A DNA stretch of 64,000 bases, taken from positions 62,001 to 126,000 of the forward strand of contig NZ_PYGA01000020.1 in the NCBI RefSeq assembly GCF_003014485.1, read 5' to 3'. Positions 11,638-20,679 of the stretch are shown here, in pieces. The position numbers and the translations under genes are program-made. The DNA comes from Murinocardiopsis flavida. Lineage in GTDB: Bacteria; Actinomycetota; Actinomycetes; Streptosporangiales; Streptosporangiaceae. Below the pieces are notes generated by a model that ran no database searches, had not been told where the DNA came from, and saw only the letters and a list, made by a program, of their open reading frames with translations. Within the stretch, counting starts at the first letter, position 1. Every line of letters begins with the position of its first letter.

Positions 11638-12524
11638 GTCGATACGCTCCCCGTCTCGGTGTGCGGAATCGTACCCGGGGCCGGGCCGTCGTGCTCGATC
11701 CGGGGGGCGCCGCGCCGCAGCCGCAGGGCCCGGCCGAGCAGCACCGCCGCGATGAACACCGCGATGGCGAGCAGCACGATGGCGGCGCCGGGCGAGACGT
11801 CGGCGTACGCGGCGGTCGACAGCCCGCCCAGCGCCGCGGCCACCCCGATTCCCATGGCGAGTGCGATGGTCACCCGGAAGCTGCGGGTGAGCTGCTGCGC
11901 CGCGGCGACCGGGACCACCATGAGGGCGCTGACCAGCAGCACCCCGACCACGCGCATGGAGATGACGACGGTCAGCGCCGCGGTCACGGCGATGATGAGG
12001 CTGAGCAGCCGCACGGGCAGCCCGTGGGTGCGCGCGACCTCCTCGTCCTGGCACAGCACGAAGAGCTCGCGGCCGAAGTAGCCGATGACGCCGAGCACCA
12101 GTACCGCCAGCCCGCCCATGACGTAGACGTCCTGCTCGGTGACCGTGCTCACCGAGCCGAACAGGAAGCTCGTCAGGGTGGCGTTGCTGGCCCCCGGCGC
12201 CAGGCCGATGAGCAGCACGCCGCCGGCCAGCCCGCCGTAGAACAGCAGGGCGAGGGCGACGTCGCCGCTGGTGCGGGTGCGTTCGCGGACGAGTTCGAGG
12301 ACGACGGCGCCGAGCGCGGCGACGATCAGCGCGGCGATGATGGGGGAGGTGCTGGTGAGGAAGCCCAGCGCGACACCGGTGAGCGCAACGTGGCCGATGC
12401 CGTCGCCGAGCAGGGCGAGCTTGCGCTGCACCATGAACGTGCCGATGACGGGCGCCACCAGGCCGACGAAGACCGCGGCGAGCAGGGCCCGCTGCATGAA
12501 GGGGAAGCTGAGCAGCTCAATCAC
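11634..12524 (-). CDS. znuB: Zinc ABC transporter permease ZnuB
   Basis: 296 aa ABC-3 family permease with about eight hydrophobic helices. It starts MIELLSFPFMQRALLAAVFVG and carries the conserved RKLALLGDGIGHVALTG and MRVVGVLLVSALMVVPVAAA segments. GTG 12524 overlaps the znuC stop by 8 nt. Partner of the ATPase encoded just upstream; the solute-binding protein (znuA) is not in this block and must be elsewhere. Confidence 0.92.
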   Translation of the reverse strand: MIELLSFPFMQRALLAAVFVGLVAPVIGTFMVQRKLALLGDGIGHVALTGVALGFLTSTSPIIAALIVAALGAVVLELVRERTRTSGDVALALLFYGGLAGGVLLIGLAPGASNATLTSFLFGSVSTVTEQDVYVMGGLAVLVLGVIGYFGRELFVLCQDEEVARTHGLPVRLLSLIIAVTAALTVVISMRVVGVLLVSALMVVPVAAAQQLTRSFRVTIALAMGIGVAAALGGLSTAAYADVSPGAAIVLLAIAVFIAAVLLGRALRLRRGAPRIEHDGPAPGTIPHTETGSVST

Positions 12525-13344
12525 GGCGCGGTACCTCGATCGTCGGCAGTGCGGAGGCGCCGCCGGCCGCGTCGGCGTGCGGGTGGATGTGCTCGTGGCC
12601 GTCGCGCGCGCAGTCGCCGAACGGGCGCGGCGGTGCGCCGTCGTGGCCCACGGTCCCCTCGGAGAGGACGACGGCGCGCCCGATCAGCGGCTCCAGCGGG
12701 CCGAGTTCGTGCAGCACCAGGACCACGGTGGCGCCGCGCCCGCTGAGCGCGGCGATGGTGTCGGCGAGGGTCTGCTGGCTCGCGGCGTCGACGCCGGCCA
12801 GCGGCTCGTCCATGAGGAAGGTGTCGGGGCGCCCGGCGAGCGCGCGGGCGATGAGCACGCGCTGCTGCTGGCCGCCGGAGAGCTCGTGGACGGAGTCGCG
12901 GGAGCGGTGCAGCAGGCCGACGGTCTCCAGCGCCTCGGTGACGGCCGCGCGGTCCTCCGTCGTGGGCAGGGACAGCCGGCGGCGCCGCGCGACCTGGCCG
13001 GAGGCGACGACCTCGCGGACGGTGGCCGGGACCCCGCCGCCGGCGGAGAGCCGCTGGGGGACGTAGCCGATGCGCGCCCACTCCGTGAATCGGCGCAGCG
13101 GCGTGCCGTGCAGGTCGACCGTTCCGGCGGTGAGCGGCACCAGCCCGAGTATTGCGCGCAGCAGGGTGGACTTGCCGGAGCCGTTGGGCCCCAGGACGGC
13201 GACCACCTCGCCGGCGCCGATGTCGAGGCTGACGCCGCGGACGACGGGGCGGCGGTCGTAGGACACGACGGCGTCGCGCACCCGCACGGCGGGGGGCTGC
13301 GGCGGGGGTGCCGGCCGCGCTTGGCTGAGGGTTTCTGCGGACAT
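12517..13344 (-). CDS. znuC: Zinc ABC transporter ATPase ZnuC
   Basis: 275 aa. Walker A GPNGSGKST, signature LSGGQQQR, Walker B TFLMDEPLAGVD and the H-loop VLHELG are intact. The C-terminal tail is His-rich (DGHEHIHPHAD), a common addition in zinc transport ATPases that may bind zinc. ATG 13344 is preferred; a GTG three bases earlier (13347) is possible. TATAGT lies 7 nt upstream, pointing to a leaderless mRNA. First gene of znuC-znuB-zur, under the Zur-like box at 13352-13373. Confidence 0.92.
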   Translation of the reverse strand: MSAETLSQARPAPPPQPPAVRVRDAVVSYDRRPVVRGVSLDIGAGEVVAVLGPNGSGKSTLLRAILGLVPLTAGTVDLHGTPLRRFTEWARIGYVPQRLSAGGGVPATVREVVASGQVARRRRLSLPTTEDRAAVTEALETVGLLHRSRDSVHELSGGQQQRVLIARALAGRPDTFLMDEPLAGVDAASQQTLADTIAALSGRGATVVLVLHELGPLEPLIGRAVVLSEGTVGHDGAPPRPFGDCARDGHEHIHPHADAAGGASALPTIEVPRRD

Positions 13345-13351
13345 CACTCAA

Positions 13352-13373
13352 CTATAACGATAACGGTTGTCAA
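13352..13373. promoter_or_regulatory. Zur-box-like operator before znuC
   Basis: On the minus strand the sequence TTGACAACCGTTATCGTTAT contains TGACAAC-C-GTTATCG, an imperfect palindrome close to the TGAnAAnnnTTnTCA pattern of actinobacterial Zur sites. It overlaps the -10 (TATAGT) of znuC, so bound Zur would block initiation. Together with zur as third gene of the operon this is strong context. Confidence 0.65.
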
Positions 13374-13394
13374 TTTAGTCCGCTTCGTGGCGGA

Positions 13395-13727
13395 TCACAG
13401 CACGCCGCTCTGGAGGACGCCGAGCGCCGCGAGGACCGCGACGACCACGACCCGGGCCGCCCGGCCGCCCGCAGGGAGGGTCGGCCACGCCAGGAACGCC
13501 AGCCACCCGATGAACAGCGCCAGCAGGCCGAGGAGCACCGCGCCGGCGACCCCGGCGAGCAGCAGCCCGCCGACGAACGCCAGCGCCATGGCCACTGGCA
13601 GGATCCAGCGGGGGGCGTTGTGCAGCCACACCAGGGGGACGGCGCTGTTCCGCTCGATCGCGTGGCGCAGCGGCCCCGCGCCCGGGGTGAAGAACGAATC
13701 GCCTTTCGGCATGGGTCGGGGCGACAC
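13395..13727 (-). CDS. Small conserved actinobacterial membrane protein
   Basis: 110 aa, function unknown. Three hydrophobic segments at roughly residues 40-60, 62-82 and 92-108 follow a polar N-terminus containing FFTPGAGPLRHAIERNSA. It looks like the small DUF6703-type proteins of actinobacteria, judged from memory. GTG 13727 is chosen because AGGGAGG sits 6 nt upstream; the internal ATG at 13712 lacks such a site. It lies between znuC (same strand, downstream) and a divergent teichoic-type gene; no functional link is evident. Confidence 0.7.
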   Translation of the reverse strand: MSPRPMPKGDSFFTPGAGPLRHAIERNSAVPLVWLHNAPRWILPVAMALAFVGGLLLAGVAGAVLLGLLALFIGWLAFLAWPTLPAGGRAARVVVVAVLAALGVLQSGVL

Positions 13728-14193
13728 CTGGATCCTCCCTGTGGACGGCGCGCACCGCACCGGCGCGCGTGCTGCGGACGGCGCCGGGCGCCCCCGCCGT
13801 TCTGCGCCGCGCAAGCGGCGCGGCGGGCCCCGGCATCGCGCCGCCGCCCGCTTCGCGCAGTTCAGCGCGGGGTTCCCGGTGGTCCCGACCGGCCCGGCGG
13901 GGAGGCACCGGACGGGGTGCGCCCGAGGTGATCCGCGGGACACCGCCCAGCCTACGCCGGCCCGCACGCGCGCGATATCAGGCGGGTTCCGCGCGCACCC
14001 GCGCGCACCTGCCATAATCCTTGGTACCGGGACGTCGGCCCGCCCCTCGGCGCACCCCGCGGGGCCACCGGATCGCTTATCGGTGACTTAACCGGCGTCC
14101 TCTATTTTGATCCCTTTCAAGATTTCCGGGTCGGCGCCGCCCCGGTCTCTGTGCCCACTCCACAGAACGTCGATTACGGGAGACTGTTTTTCC
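13728..14193. other. Divergent intergenic region
   Basis: 466 bp between the small membrane protein and the glycerophosphotransferase. Only a -10-like CATAAT at 14013-14018 on the plus strand stands out; no matching -35 box and no clear palindrome are seen. Open frames through it have the random composition of GC-rich non-coding DNA. Confidence 0.5.
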
Positions 14194-17100
14194 GTGCCCA
14201 AGCTCAGTGTCATCGTCTCCTTCGACGTCACAGAGCCACATCTGCAACACTGCCTGGATTCGCTGGCAGCGCAGACCGTGGCGCTCGACGACGTCGAGGT
14301 GCTGTTGGTCCCCGTTCGCCACGACCGGGACCTGGGGGCCGCCGACAGTGTGCAGCCGCCCGACGGCGACGCCTTCGAGGGCGACAACGGCGACTCCGAC
14401 GACCTCCCACCGGGCGACGACGGCGAGGCCGCCGAAGCCGATGCCGAGGACTCCGAGTCCACCGTCGAGGCCCGCGACGAAGGCCTGGCGACGGCCCGCG
14501 CCGCCGCCGACGGCGGCGACCTCAACGGCGCCCCCGTCACCCTGGTCGCCGAGCCGGTCGCCGAACACGCCGAGGCGCGCTCCACCGGGGCCGCCCGAAC
14601 CACAGGGGAGTACCTGCTCTTCATCGAGGGCTGCGACGCCCTCGTCGGCTACTCGCTGGCGCACCTCTCCGCGGCGCTCGACGAATCGGGGTCCGACCTC
14701 GCCACCGGCAACGTCTACCGGTTCAACGAGCTCGGGGCCCGCCAGTCCGCCGCGCACCGGAAGCCCTACTCCAAGCGGCGCACCGGCGTCGACGTCCGGG
14801 TCACCGCCGGGCTGCTGGCCGACCGCGTCGTCGGCAACAAGCTGTGGCGCCGCTCGTTCTGGGCGGGCCTGCCCGACCTCGGGTTGGGCGACGCCGATGC
14901 CCGCCTCGCCGCGGCCCGCACGATGATCGCCGCGCGGACCATCGACGTCCTCCCTGCTCCCGTCCTGCTGGTCCGCGACCGCGAGAGCAGCGAGGCGCTG
15001 CACGAGATCGAGCCCATGACCCGCCGGCTCGGCGCCATCGCGCGGATCGCCGCCGGCCTCTCCGGCGCCGACCGCATGGTGTGGGACTCCATGGCGCTGC
15101 GCGGCGACGTGCGCCAGGTCCTCCTGCGGCTCGACGACGCCGACGACGCCGCGCGCGAACGGTTCCTCGACCTCGCCAACGCCTACCTCGACACCGTGGG
15201 CACCCGGCTCCTCGACGGGCTCACGGTGCTGCACCGGCTCAACCACCACCTGGTGCGCAAGCGGCGCATCGAGCCGCTGCTGGAGGCCATCACCTTCCAG
15301 AAGAGCGTCGAACTCAAGAAGGCCCCGCTGGTCCGGCGCGGCCTGCACTACTACATCCGCTACCCGTTCTTCGAGGACCCCGCCGCCGGTGTGCCGCGCG
15401 ACGTCTACCGGCTCGGCACGGAGTTGCGGCTCCGGCTGAAGACCGAGCGCGTCGAGTGGCGCGACGGCAGGCTCGTCATCGGCGGCCGGGTGGGCGTGCG
15501 CAGCCTGCGCGCCGGCCGGCGCTGGCAGCAGCAGGTCTTCGCGTTCGCCGTGAACACCGACACCGGCAAGCGGGTCCCCGTGAGCGCGAAGGTGCGGCGC
15601 GCGGCGGAGTACCGCCTGCCCGACGTCCCCGGCGCGGCGCGGCACGACTTCGGCGGCTTCGAGCTCACCATCGACCCCGCGAAGCTCCGGCTGGCCGGGC
15701 GGTGGCGCGAGACCGAGTGGAAACTGGAGCTCGTCGTCGTCAACCGCGGCCTCGTGCGGCGGCGGCTGCTCGCCAACCCGGTCGCCGGGCCGCCGGAGCG
15801 CCCGCCCTACGTCGAGGTCGCCGACGACGTCTGGGTGCGCCCGTCGTGGAGCGCCGACGGCCACCTCAGTCTCGCCGTCGCCCCCACGCGGGCCCGGGTC
15901 ACCGGGCACCGCATGGACGCGTCCGGCGCCGACACCGCACTGGAGATCACCGGCACCGCGGCGGGCGCCGCGACCGGGCTGCGGCTCGACCGCAGCGGTG
16001 GTACCGCCGCCCTGACCTACCCGCTAGAGGTCGAGGACGCACGGTTCACCGCACGGGTCCCGGTGGACGACCTGCTCGCCAACGCGTTCAACGAGGGCAG
16101 CGGGGCGCTGCGCCAGGAGCAGTGGCGGGCCTCGCTCGTCGGCGCCGACGGCGCCACGGCGCCCCTCGTGCTGCCCGACGACATCACCCTCGCCTCCCAC
16201 GCCGTCGGCGACGGCCACCACGAGGTCGTCGTGCAGCGCACCAGCACCGGGCACCTGCGGCTGCGAGCCGGGTGGGCGCACCCGGTGGTGCGCTCCGCCG
16301 AGTGGTCGGGCCGCGACCTGGTCCTCGCCGGTGTCTACGCCGGCGCCTCGGAGATGTCGCTGCTGTTCAAGGCCCGCGGCCGCGACGAGTCGCACCCCGT
16401 GCCACTCGAGCGCGACGGCGACCACTTCCGCGCGGTGTTCTCCCCCGCGGCCATCCCCACCCTGTCGGGCCCGCTGCCGCTGGCGGCCGGCTCCTACCAG
16501 CTCTGGGCGCGGGTGCGGGCCGAACGCGGCGACGCCGACGTCCGCGCCGAGCTCGACGCGGTGTTCGTGCGCTCGCTGCCGCTCGCCATGGAGACCCCCG
16601 AGCGGACCTTCACCTTCACCGACTCCGGGTCCGACGTCCCCGTGCTCAAGGTCGGCGGCGACCTCCGGCCCGAGGAGCAGGGCATCTTCGCGCAGCGCAG
16701 GCTGCGCGAGGAGACCTACCCCGCGCTGCGCGGCGAGGAGGTCCTGCCGCAGATCCTGTTCGACAGCTACACCGGCCGCCAGTTCTCCGACAGCCCGCAC
16801 AGCATCTACGCGGAACTGCGCTCGCGCAGCGGGGTGTGGTCGGACTACCCGATGAAGTGGCTGGTGCGCGACGGTCAGGTCACGCTGCCCGACGACCTCA
16901 CCCGGGTCCGCTACAACGGCAGGGACTTCTACGAGGCCCTCGCCCGGTCCCAGTACCTGGTCACCAACTCGCGCCAACCGGGCTGGTTCGCACGCAGGCC
17001 CGACCAGACCGTGATCCAGACCTGGCACGGCTCGATGCTCAAGCGCATCGGCTTCGACATCGAGAACATCCGCGGCAAGTCGCGCGACTACCACGACAAG

Positions 17101-17835
17101 CTCGCGTGGGAGACCCGGCAGTGGGACTACCTGGTCTCGCCGAGCCCGTGGGCCACGGAGAGGCTGCGCAGCGCGTTCCGGTTCGAAGGGGAGATCCTGG
17201 AGACCGGCTACCCGCGCAACGACATCTTCTTCGCCCAGGGGCGCGACGCCCTCGCCGAGCGCACCCGCGAACGCCTGGGGCTGCCGGCGGGCAAGAAGGT
17301 CGTGCTGTACGCGCCCACCTGGCGCGACGACAAGTACTACACCCGCGGCAAGCACAAGCTCGACCTGCACCTCGACCTGCGCCGCATGTACGAGGCCCTC
17401 GGCGACGACCACGTGCTGCTGGTGCGGCGGCACCCGCGGGTGGTCGACAGCGTGCCCATCGTCGGCAAGGACTTCGTCTACGACGTCTCCCTGTACCCGG
17501 AGATCATGGAGCTGTTCCTGATCACCGACGTCCTCGTCACCGACTACTCGTCGATGATGTTCGACTTCGCCAACACCGGGCGCCCGATGCTGTTCTTCAC
17601 CTACGACATCGAGGGCTACCGCGACAACCTGCGCGGCTTCTACTTCGACTTCGAGGAGACCGCGCCCGGGCCGCTGCTGCTCACCTCCGACGACGTCATC
17701 GGCGCCCTGCGCGGCATCGACGACGTCGCCGAGGGCTACAAGGCGAAGTACAAGGCGTTCACCGACCAGTTCTGCCCGCTCGACGACGGCAAGGCCGCCG
17801 CGCGCGTGGTCGACCGGGTGTTCGGGCGGGAGTAG
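14194..17835 (+). CDS. Large CDP-glycerol glycerophosphotransferase with degenerate GT2-like N-terminus
   Basis: 1213 aa. The C-terminal ~400 residues are a TagF/TarF-type polymerase domain that adds glycerol phosphate (or a related polyol phosphate) to a cell-surface teichoic-acid-like polymer: QTWHGSMLKR, YLVSPSPWATE, GYPRND, VVLYAPTWRDD, VRRHPR, LVTDYSSMMFDF and YDIEGYRDNLRGFYFD are present. The N-terminus starts like a GT2 glycosyltransferase (KLSVIVSFDVTEPHLQHCLDS) but an acidic low-complexity stretch (about residues 57-97) replaces the nucleotide-binding region, so that domain is probably inactive. A middle part of about 450 residues is beta-rich and unassigned. Start GTG 14194 has GGGAGA at 14178. 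Single gene, convergent with cutC. Confidence 0.85.
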   Translation: MPKLSVIVSFDVTEPHLQHCLDSLAAQTVALDDVEVLLVPVRHDRDLGAADSVQPPDGDAFEGDNGDSDDLPPGDDGEAAEADAEDSESTVEARDEGLATARAAADGGDLNGAPVTLVAEPVAEHAEARSTGAARTTGEYLLFIEGCDALVGYSLAHLSAALDESGSDLATGNVYRFNELGARQSAAHRKPYSKRRTGVDVRVTAGLLADRVVGNKLWRRSFWAGLPDLGLGDADARLAAARTMIAARTIDVLPAPVLLVRDRESSEALHEIEPMTRRLGAIARIAAGLSGADRMVWDSMALRGDVRQVLLRLDDADDAARERFLDLANAYLDTVGTRLLDGLTVLHRLNHHLVRKRRIEPLLEAITFQKSVELKKAPLVRRGLHYYIRYPFFEDPAAGVPRDVYRLGTELRLRLKTERVEWRDGRLVIGGRVGVRSLRAGRRWQQQVFAFAVNTDTGKRVPVSAKVRRAAEYRLPDVPGAARHDFGGFELTIDPAKLRLAGRWRETEWKLELVVVNRGLVRRRLLANPVAGPPERPPYVEVADDVWVRPSWSADGHLSLAVAPTRARVTGHRMDASGADTALEITGTAAGAATGLRLDRSGGTAALTYPLEVEDARFTARVPVDDLLANAFNEGSGALRQEQWRASLVGADGATAPLVLPDDITLASHAVGDGHHEVVVQRTSTGHLRLRAGWAHPVVRSAEWSGRDLVLAGVYAGASEMSLLFKARGRDESHPVPLERDGDHFRAVFSPAAIPTLSGPLPLAAGSYQLWARVRAERGDADVRAELDAVFVRSLPLAMETPERTFTFTDSGSDVPVLKVGGDLRPEEQGIFAQRRLREETYPALRGEEVLPQILFDSYTGRQFSDSPHSIYAELRSRSGVWSDYPMKWLVRDGQVTLPDDLTRVRYNGRDFYEALARSQYLVTNSRQPGWFARRPDQTVIQTWHGSMLKRIGFDIENIRGKSRDYHDKLAWETRQWDYLVSPSPWATERLRSAFRFEGEILETGYPRNDIFFAQGRDALAERTRERLGLPAGKKVVLYAPTWRDDKYYTRGKHKLDLHLDLRRMYEALGDDHVLLVRRHPRVVDSVPIVGKDFVYDVSLYPEIMELFLITDVLVTDYSSMMFDFANTGRPMLFFTYDIEGYRDNLRGFYFDFEETAPGPLLLTSDDVIGALRGIDDVAEGYKAKYKAFTDQFCPLDDGKAAARVVDRVFGRE

Positions 17836-17844
17836 CGGGGCGGG

Positions 17845-18585
17845 TCAGCCTTTGGCCGCGCGCATGATCCGGACGATGCGCTCGGCCGAGGTGACCCGCC
17901 GCTCCGATTCCGGCGGCACCCGCCCGCCGCCCATGGCGACCTTCGGGTTCTGGTGGGTCGCCGGGCTCGGCGCGGTGTCGCCGCCGGAGAAGTGCAGCTC
18001 CTCGGCGCCGGTCGCAGCGACGATGGCGCCGGCGGTGTCCTCGCGCACGCCGCCGCCCGGCATGACGATGATCCGGCCGGCGGCGCGGCGGACCAGTTCC
18101 GCGATCAGCGGGGCGCCCTCGCCGGCCGTCGCCTCCTGACCGGAGGTGAGCACCCGGGCGACCCCCAGGTCGATGAGCTCGTCGAGCGCGGCGCGGGGGT
18201 CGGCCGCGACGTCGAACGCGCGGTGGAACGTCACCTCGGCGCCGTCGGCCGCGGCGATGAGGCGCTCCACCACGGGCCGGTCGATCCGGCCGTCGGGGGT
18301 CAGCGCGCCGATCACCACGCCGGGCACCCCCACCTTGCGCAGGATGGCCGCGTCGCGCTCCATGACGGCGGCCTCGTGCTCGTCGTAGACGAAGTCGCCG
18401 CCGCGCGCCCGGATGATCGGGAACACCCCGATGCGGGAGGTCGCGTCGAGCGTGCGCTCGACGGCGCCGACGGTCGGGGTCAGGCCCCCGTCGACCAGGG
18501 CCGACACCAGCTCGACCCGGTCGGCCCCGGTGCGCTCGGCTGTGATCGCACCGGCCACGCTCTCGACCACGATCTCGAACTTCAC
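17845..18585 (-). CDS. cutC: CutC family protein
   Basis: 246 aa TIM-barrel protein of the CutC family, once called copper homeostasis protein; the biochemical role is unsettled. Typical stretches are FEIVVESVAGAITAERTGAD, RIGVFPIIRARGGDF, TFHRAFD and RVLTSGQEATAGEGAPL. GTG 18585 is chosen because the family begins KFEI just after it; the frame is open further upstream without family similarity. It converges with the large glycerophosphotransferase gene 9 bp away and diverges from a small monooxygenase-like gene. Confidence 0.88.
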   Translation of the reverse strand: MKFEIVVESVAGAITAERTGADRVELVSALVDGGLTPTVGAVERTLDATSRIGVFPIIRARGGDFVYDEHEAAVMERDAAILRKVGVPGVVIGALTPDGRIDRPVVERLIAAADGAEVTFHRAFDVAADPRAALDELIDLGVARVLTSGQEATAGEGAPLIAELVRRAAGRIIVMPGGGVREDTAGAIVAATGAEELHFSGGDTAPSPATHQNPKVAMGGGRVPPESERRVTSAERIVRIMRAAKG

Positions 18586-18722
18586 GGTTCGCGCCCCATT
18601 CTCGTCGCCTCGGCCCCACGCGCCCGGACCCGGTCCGGACCACCCCAGTCGTACCGCATCGGTGGCCGCGCGTCCCGCCGTCACGCCGACGGGCCACCGC
18701 TCGGCCGTGAGACGATGGCCCG

Positions 18723-19022
18723 GTGATCGTGATCACCCGCTACTCCGTGTCCGCCGATGACTCCGACGACTTCGTCGCGCGCGCCACCGGTGCGCTCGAC
18801 GCGCTCGGGCGCCGCCCGGGCTACCGGAGCGGGTCCATCGCGCGCGCCGCCGACGACCCCGACACCTGGACGGTGGTCACGGAGTGGGACGGGCCGGGCG
18901 CCTACCGGCGTGCGCTGTCGGACTACGACGTCAAGGTCGCCGCGGTGCCGCTGCTGTCGCTGGCGCGCGACGAACCCAGCGCGTTCGAGGTCATCGCCAG
19001 GCACCGCCCCGAGGGCGAGTGA
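18723..19022 (+). CDS. Antibiotic-biosynthesis-monooxygenase-like (ABM) dimeric barrel protein
   Basis: 99 aa. The pattern ITRYSVSADDSDDFVARATGAL, then GYRSGSIARAADDPDTW, then VVTEWDGPGAYRRAL is that of small ferredoxin-like alpha/beta barrel proteins (ABM superfamily). Such proteins often form dimers and may be monooxygenases or heme-binding; substrate cannot be told. The start is GTG 18723. It stands alone between cutC (divergent) and glyS. Confidence 0.7.
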   Translation: MIVITRYSVSADDSDDFVARATGALDALGRRPGYRSGSIARAADDPDTWTVVTEWDGPGAYRRALSDYDVKVAAVPLLSLARDEPSAFEVIARHRPEGE

Positions 19023-19210
19023 CGGCAGCGGAAACGGGTCGCCCTTGCGGCGGCCGGGACGTACGGTCGAAGGTGCGCGGTGCCGCGCGGCCGGCATTAG
19101 GCTGGTCACTCATTGTCATTTCCCCGTGTGTCGCGTCAGGGCGCCGGGCATCCCCGTGCCCCGCCCAAGAGCGATCCGCCGACCGCCAGTTGGATGGAGA
19201 GTAAGAGATC

Positions 19211-20599
19211 ATGGCTGCCAAGTCAGAGGCGATGGACACCCTCGTCAACCTCGCGAAGCGCCGGGGCCTGGTGTACCCCTCCAGCGAGATCTACGGCGGC
19301 CTGCGCGCCTCCTGGGACTACGGCCCCCTCGGTGTGGAGCTGAAGAGCAACCTCAAGCGCCAGTGGTGGCGCGCGATGGTGCAGGAGCGCGACGACGTCG
19401 TGGGCCTCGACTCCAGCGTGATCCTCGCGCGCGAGGTCTGGGAGGCCAGCGGCCACGTCGACACCTTCGTCGACCCGCTCACCGAGTGCCAGTCGTGCCA
19501 CAAGCGGTTCCGCGCCGACCACCTCGCCGAGGCGTACGAGGAGAAGCACGGCCGGCCGCCGGCGAACGGCCTCGCCGACATCGCGTGCCCCAACTGCGGC
19601 GCGAAGTCCTCCTTCACCGAGCCGCGCACGTTCAGCGGCCTGCTCAGCACCTACCTGGGCCCGGTGCAGGACGAGAGCGGCCGGGCGTTCCTGCGCCCGG
19701 AGACCGCGCAGGGCATCTTCATCAACTACCTGAACGTGCAGCAGAGCGCCCGCCGCAAGATCCCGTTCGGCATCGGCCAGATCGGCAAGTCGTTCCGCAA
19801 CGAGATCACGCCCGGCAACTTCATCTTCCGCACCCGCGAGTTCGAGCAGATGGAGATGGAGTACTTCTGCAAGCCGGGCGAGGACGAGGCCTGGCACCAG
19901 TCGTGGATCGACACCCGCATGCAGTGGTACGTCGACCTCGGCATGACGCCGGAGAACCTGCGGCTGTTCGAGCACCCGAAGGAGAAGCTGTCCCACTACG
20001 CCAAGCGCACGGTCGACATCGAGTACCGGTTCCGGTTCGCCGGCGGTGAGTGGGGCGAGCTCGAAGGCATCGCCAACCGCACCGACTTCGACCTCACGGC
20101 GCACGGCAAGGCGTCGGGCACCGACCTGTCGTTCTTCGATCAGGAGAACAACGAGCGCTACGTGCCCTACGTCATCGAGCCGGCGGCCGGCGTCGACCGC
20201 GCGATGCTCGCCTTCATGCTCGACGCCTACACCGAGGACGAGGCGCCCAACGCGAAGGGCAAGCTGGAGAAGCGGGCCGTGATGAAGCTCGACCCGCGGC
20301 TGTCGCCGGTCAAGGTCGCCGTGCTGCCGCTGTCGCGCAACCCCGACCTGTCGCCGAAGGCGCGCGACCTCGCCGCCCGCCTGCGCCGCCGGTGGAACGT
20401 CGACTTCGACGACGCCGGTGCCATCGGCCGCCGCTACCGCCGCCAGGACGAGGTGGGCACCCCGTTCTGCGTGACGGTCGACTTCGACACCTTGGACGAC
20501 TCCGCGGTGACCGTCCGCGAGCGCGATTCGATGTCGCAGCAGCGCGTGTCCCTCGACCAGGTCGAGATGTACCTGGTGGAGCGGCTGCCGGGCTGCTGA
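19211..20599 (+). CDS. glyS: Glycyl-tRNA synthetase, alpha2 type
   Basis: 462 aa class II synthetase charging tRNA-Gly. Motif 2 region [19 protein letters not shown] and motif 3 [14 protein letters not shown] are visible; a zinc site CQSC ... CPNC lies at about residues 93-130. C-terminal anticodon-binding domain starts at about residue 355 ([13 protein letters not shown]). ATG 19211 follows GGAGAG at about 19196. A strong terminator follows. In mycobacteria glyS sits near zur, uppS and recO, as here. Confidence 0.96.
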   Translation: MAAKSEAMDTLVNLAKRRGLVYPSSEIYGGLRASWDYGPLGVELKSNLKRQWWRAMVQERDDVVGLDSSVILAREVWEASGHVDTFVDPLTECQSCHKRFRADHLAEAYEEKHGRPPANGLADIACPNCGAKSSFTEPRTFSGLLSTYLGPVQDESGRAFLRPETAQGIFINYLNVQQSARRKIPFGIGQIGKSFRNEITPGNFIFRTREFEQMEMEYFCKPGEDEAWHQSWIDTRMQWYVDLGMTPENLRLFEHPKEKLSHYAKRTVDIEYRFRFAGGEWGELEGIANRTDFDLTAHGKASGTDLSFFDQENNERYVPYVIEPAAGVDRAMLAFMLDAYTEDEAPNAKGKLEKRAVMKLDPRLSPVKVAVLPLSRNPDLSPKARDLAARLRRRWNVDFDDAGAIGRRYRRQDEVGTPFCVTVDFDTLDDSAVTVRERDSMSQQRVSLDQVEMYLVERLPGC

Positions 20600-20614
20600 T
20601 CCCGCCTGCCGCGT

Positions 20615-20653
20615 GCGGCCGCGCCGGGGTTCCGGCGCGGCCGCCGCTCTTTT
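20615..20653 (+). terminator. Intrinsic terminator after glyS
   Basis: Perfect 13-bp stem GCGGCCGCGCCGG (20615-20627) and CCGGCGCGGCCGC (20632-20644) with GGTT loop, followed by CGCTCTTTT. A classic terminator with a short T-run; it also lies downstream of the convergent hemolysin III gene. Confidence 0.8.
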
Positions 20654-20679
20654 CGCGGCGGTCCCGCTGTGCGGTGCGG

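Noticed and set aside
19023-19210. T-box or riboswitch before glyS
   Set aside because: The leader has neither a T-box sequence nor the tandem glycine aptamer pattern; only an ordinary promoter region is seen.
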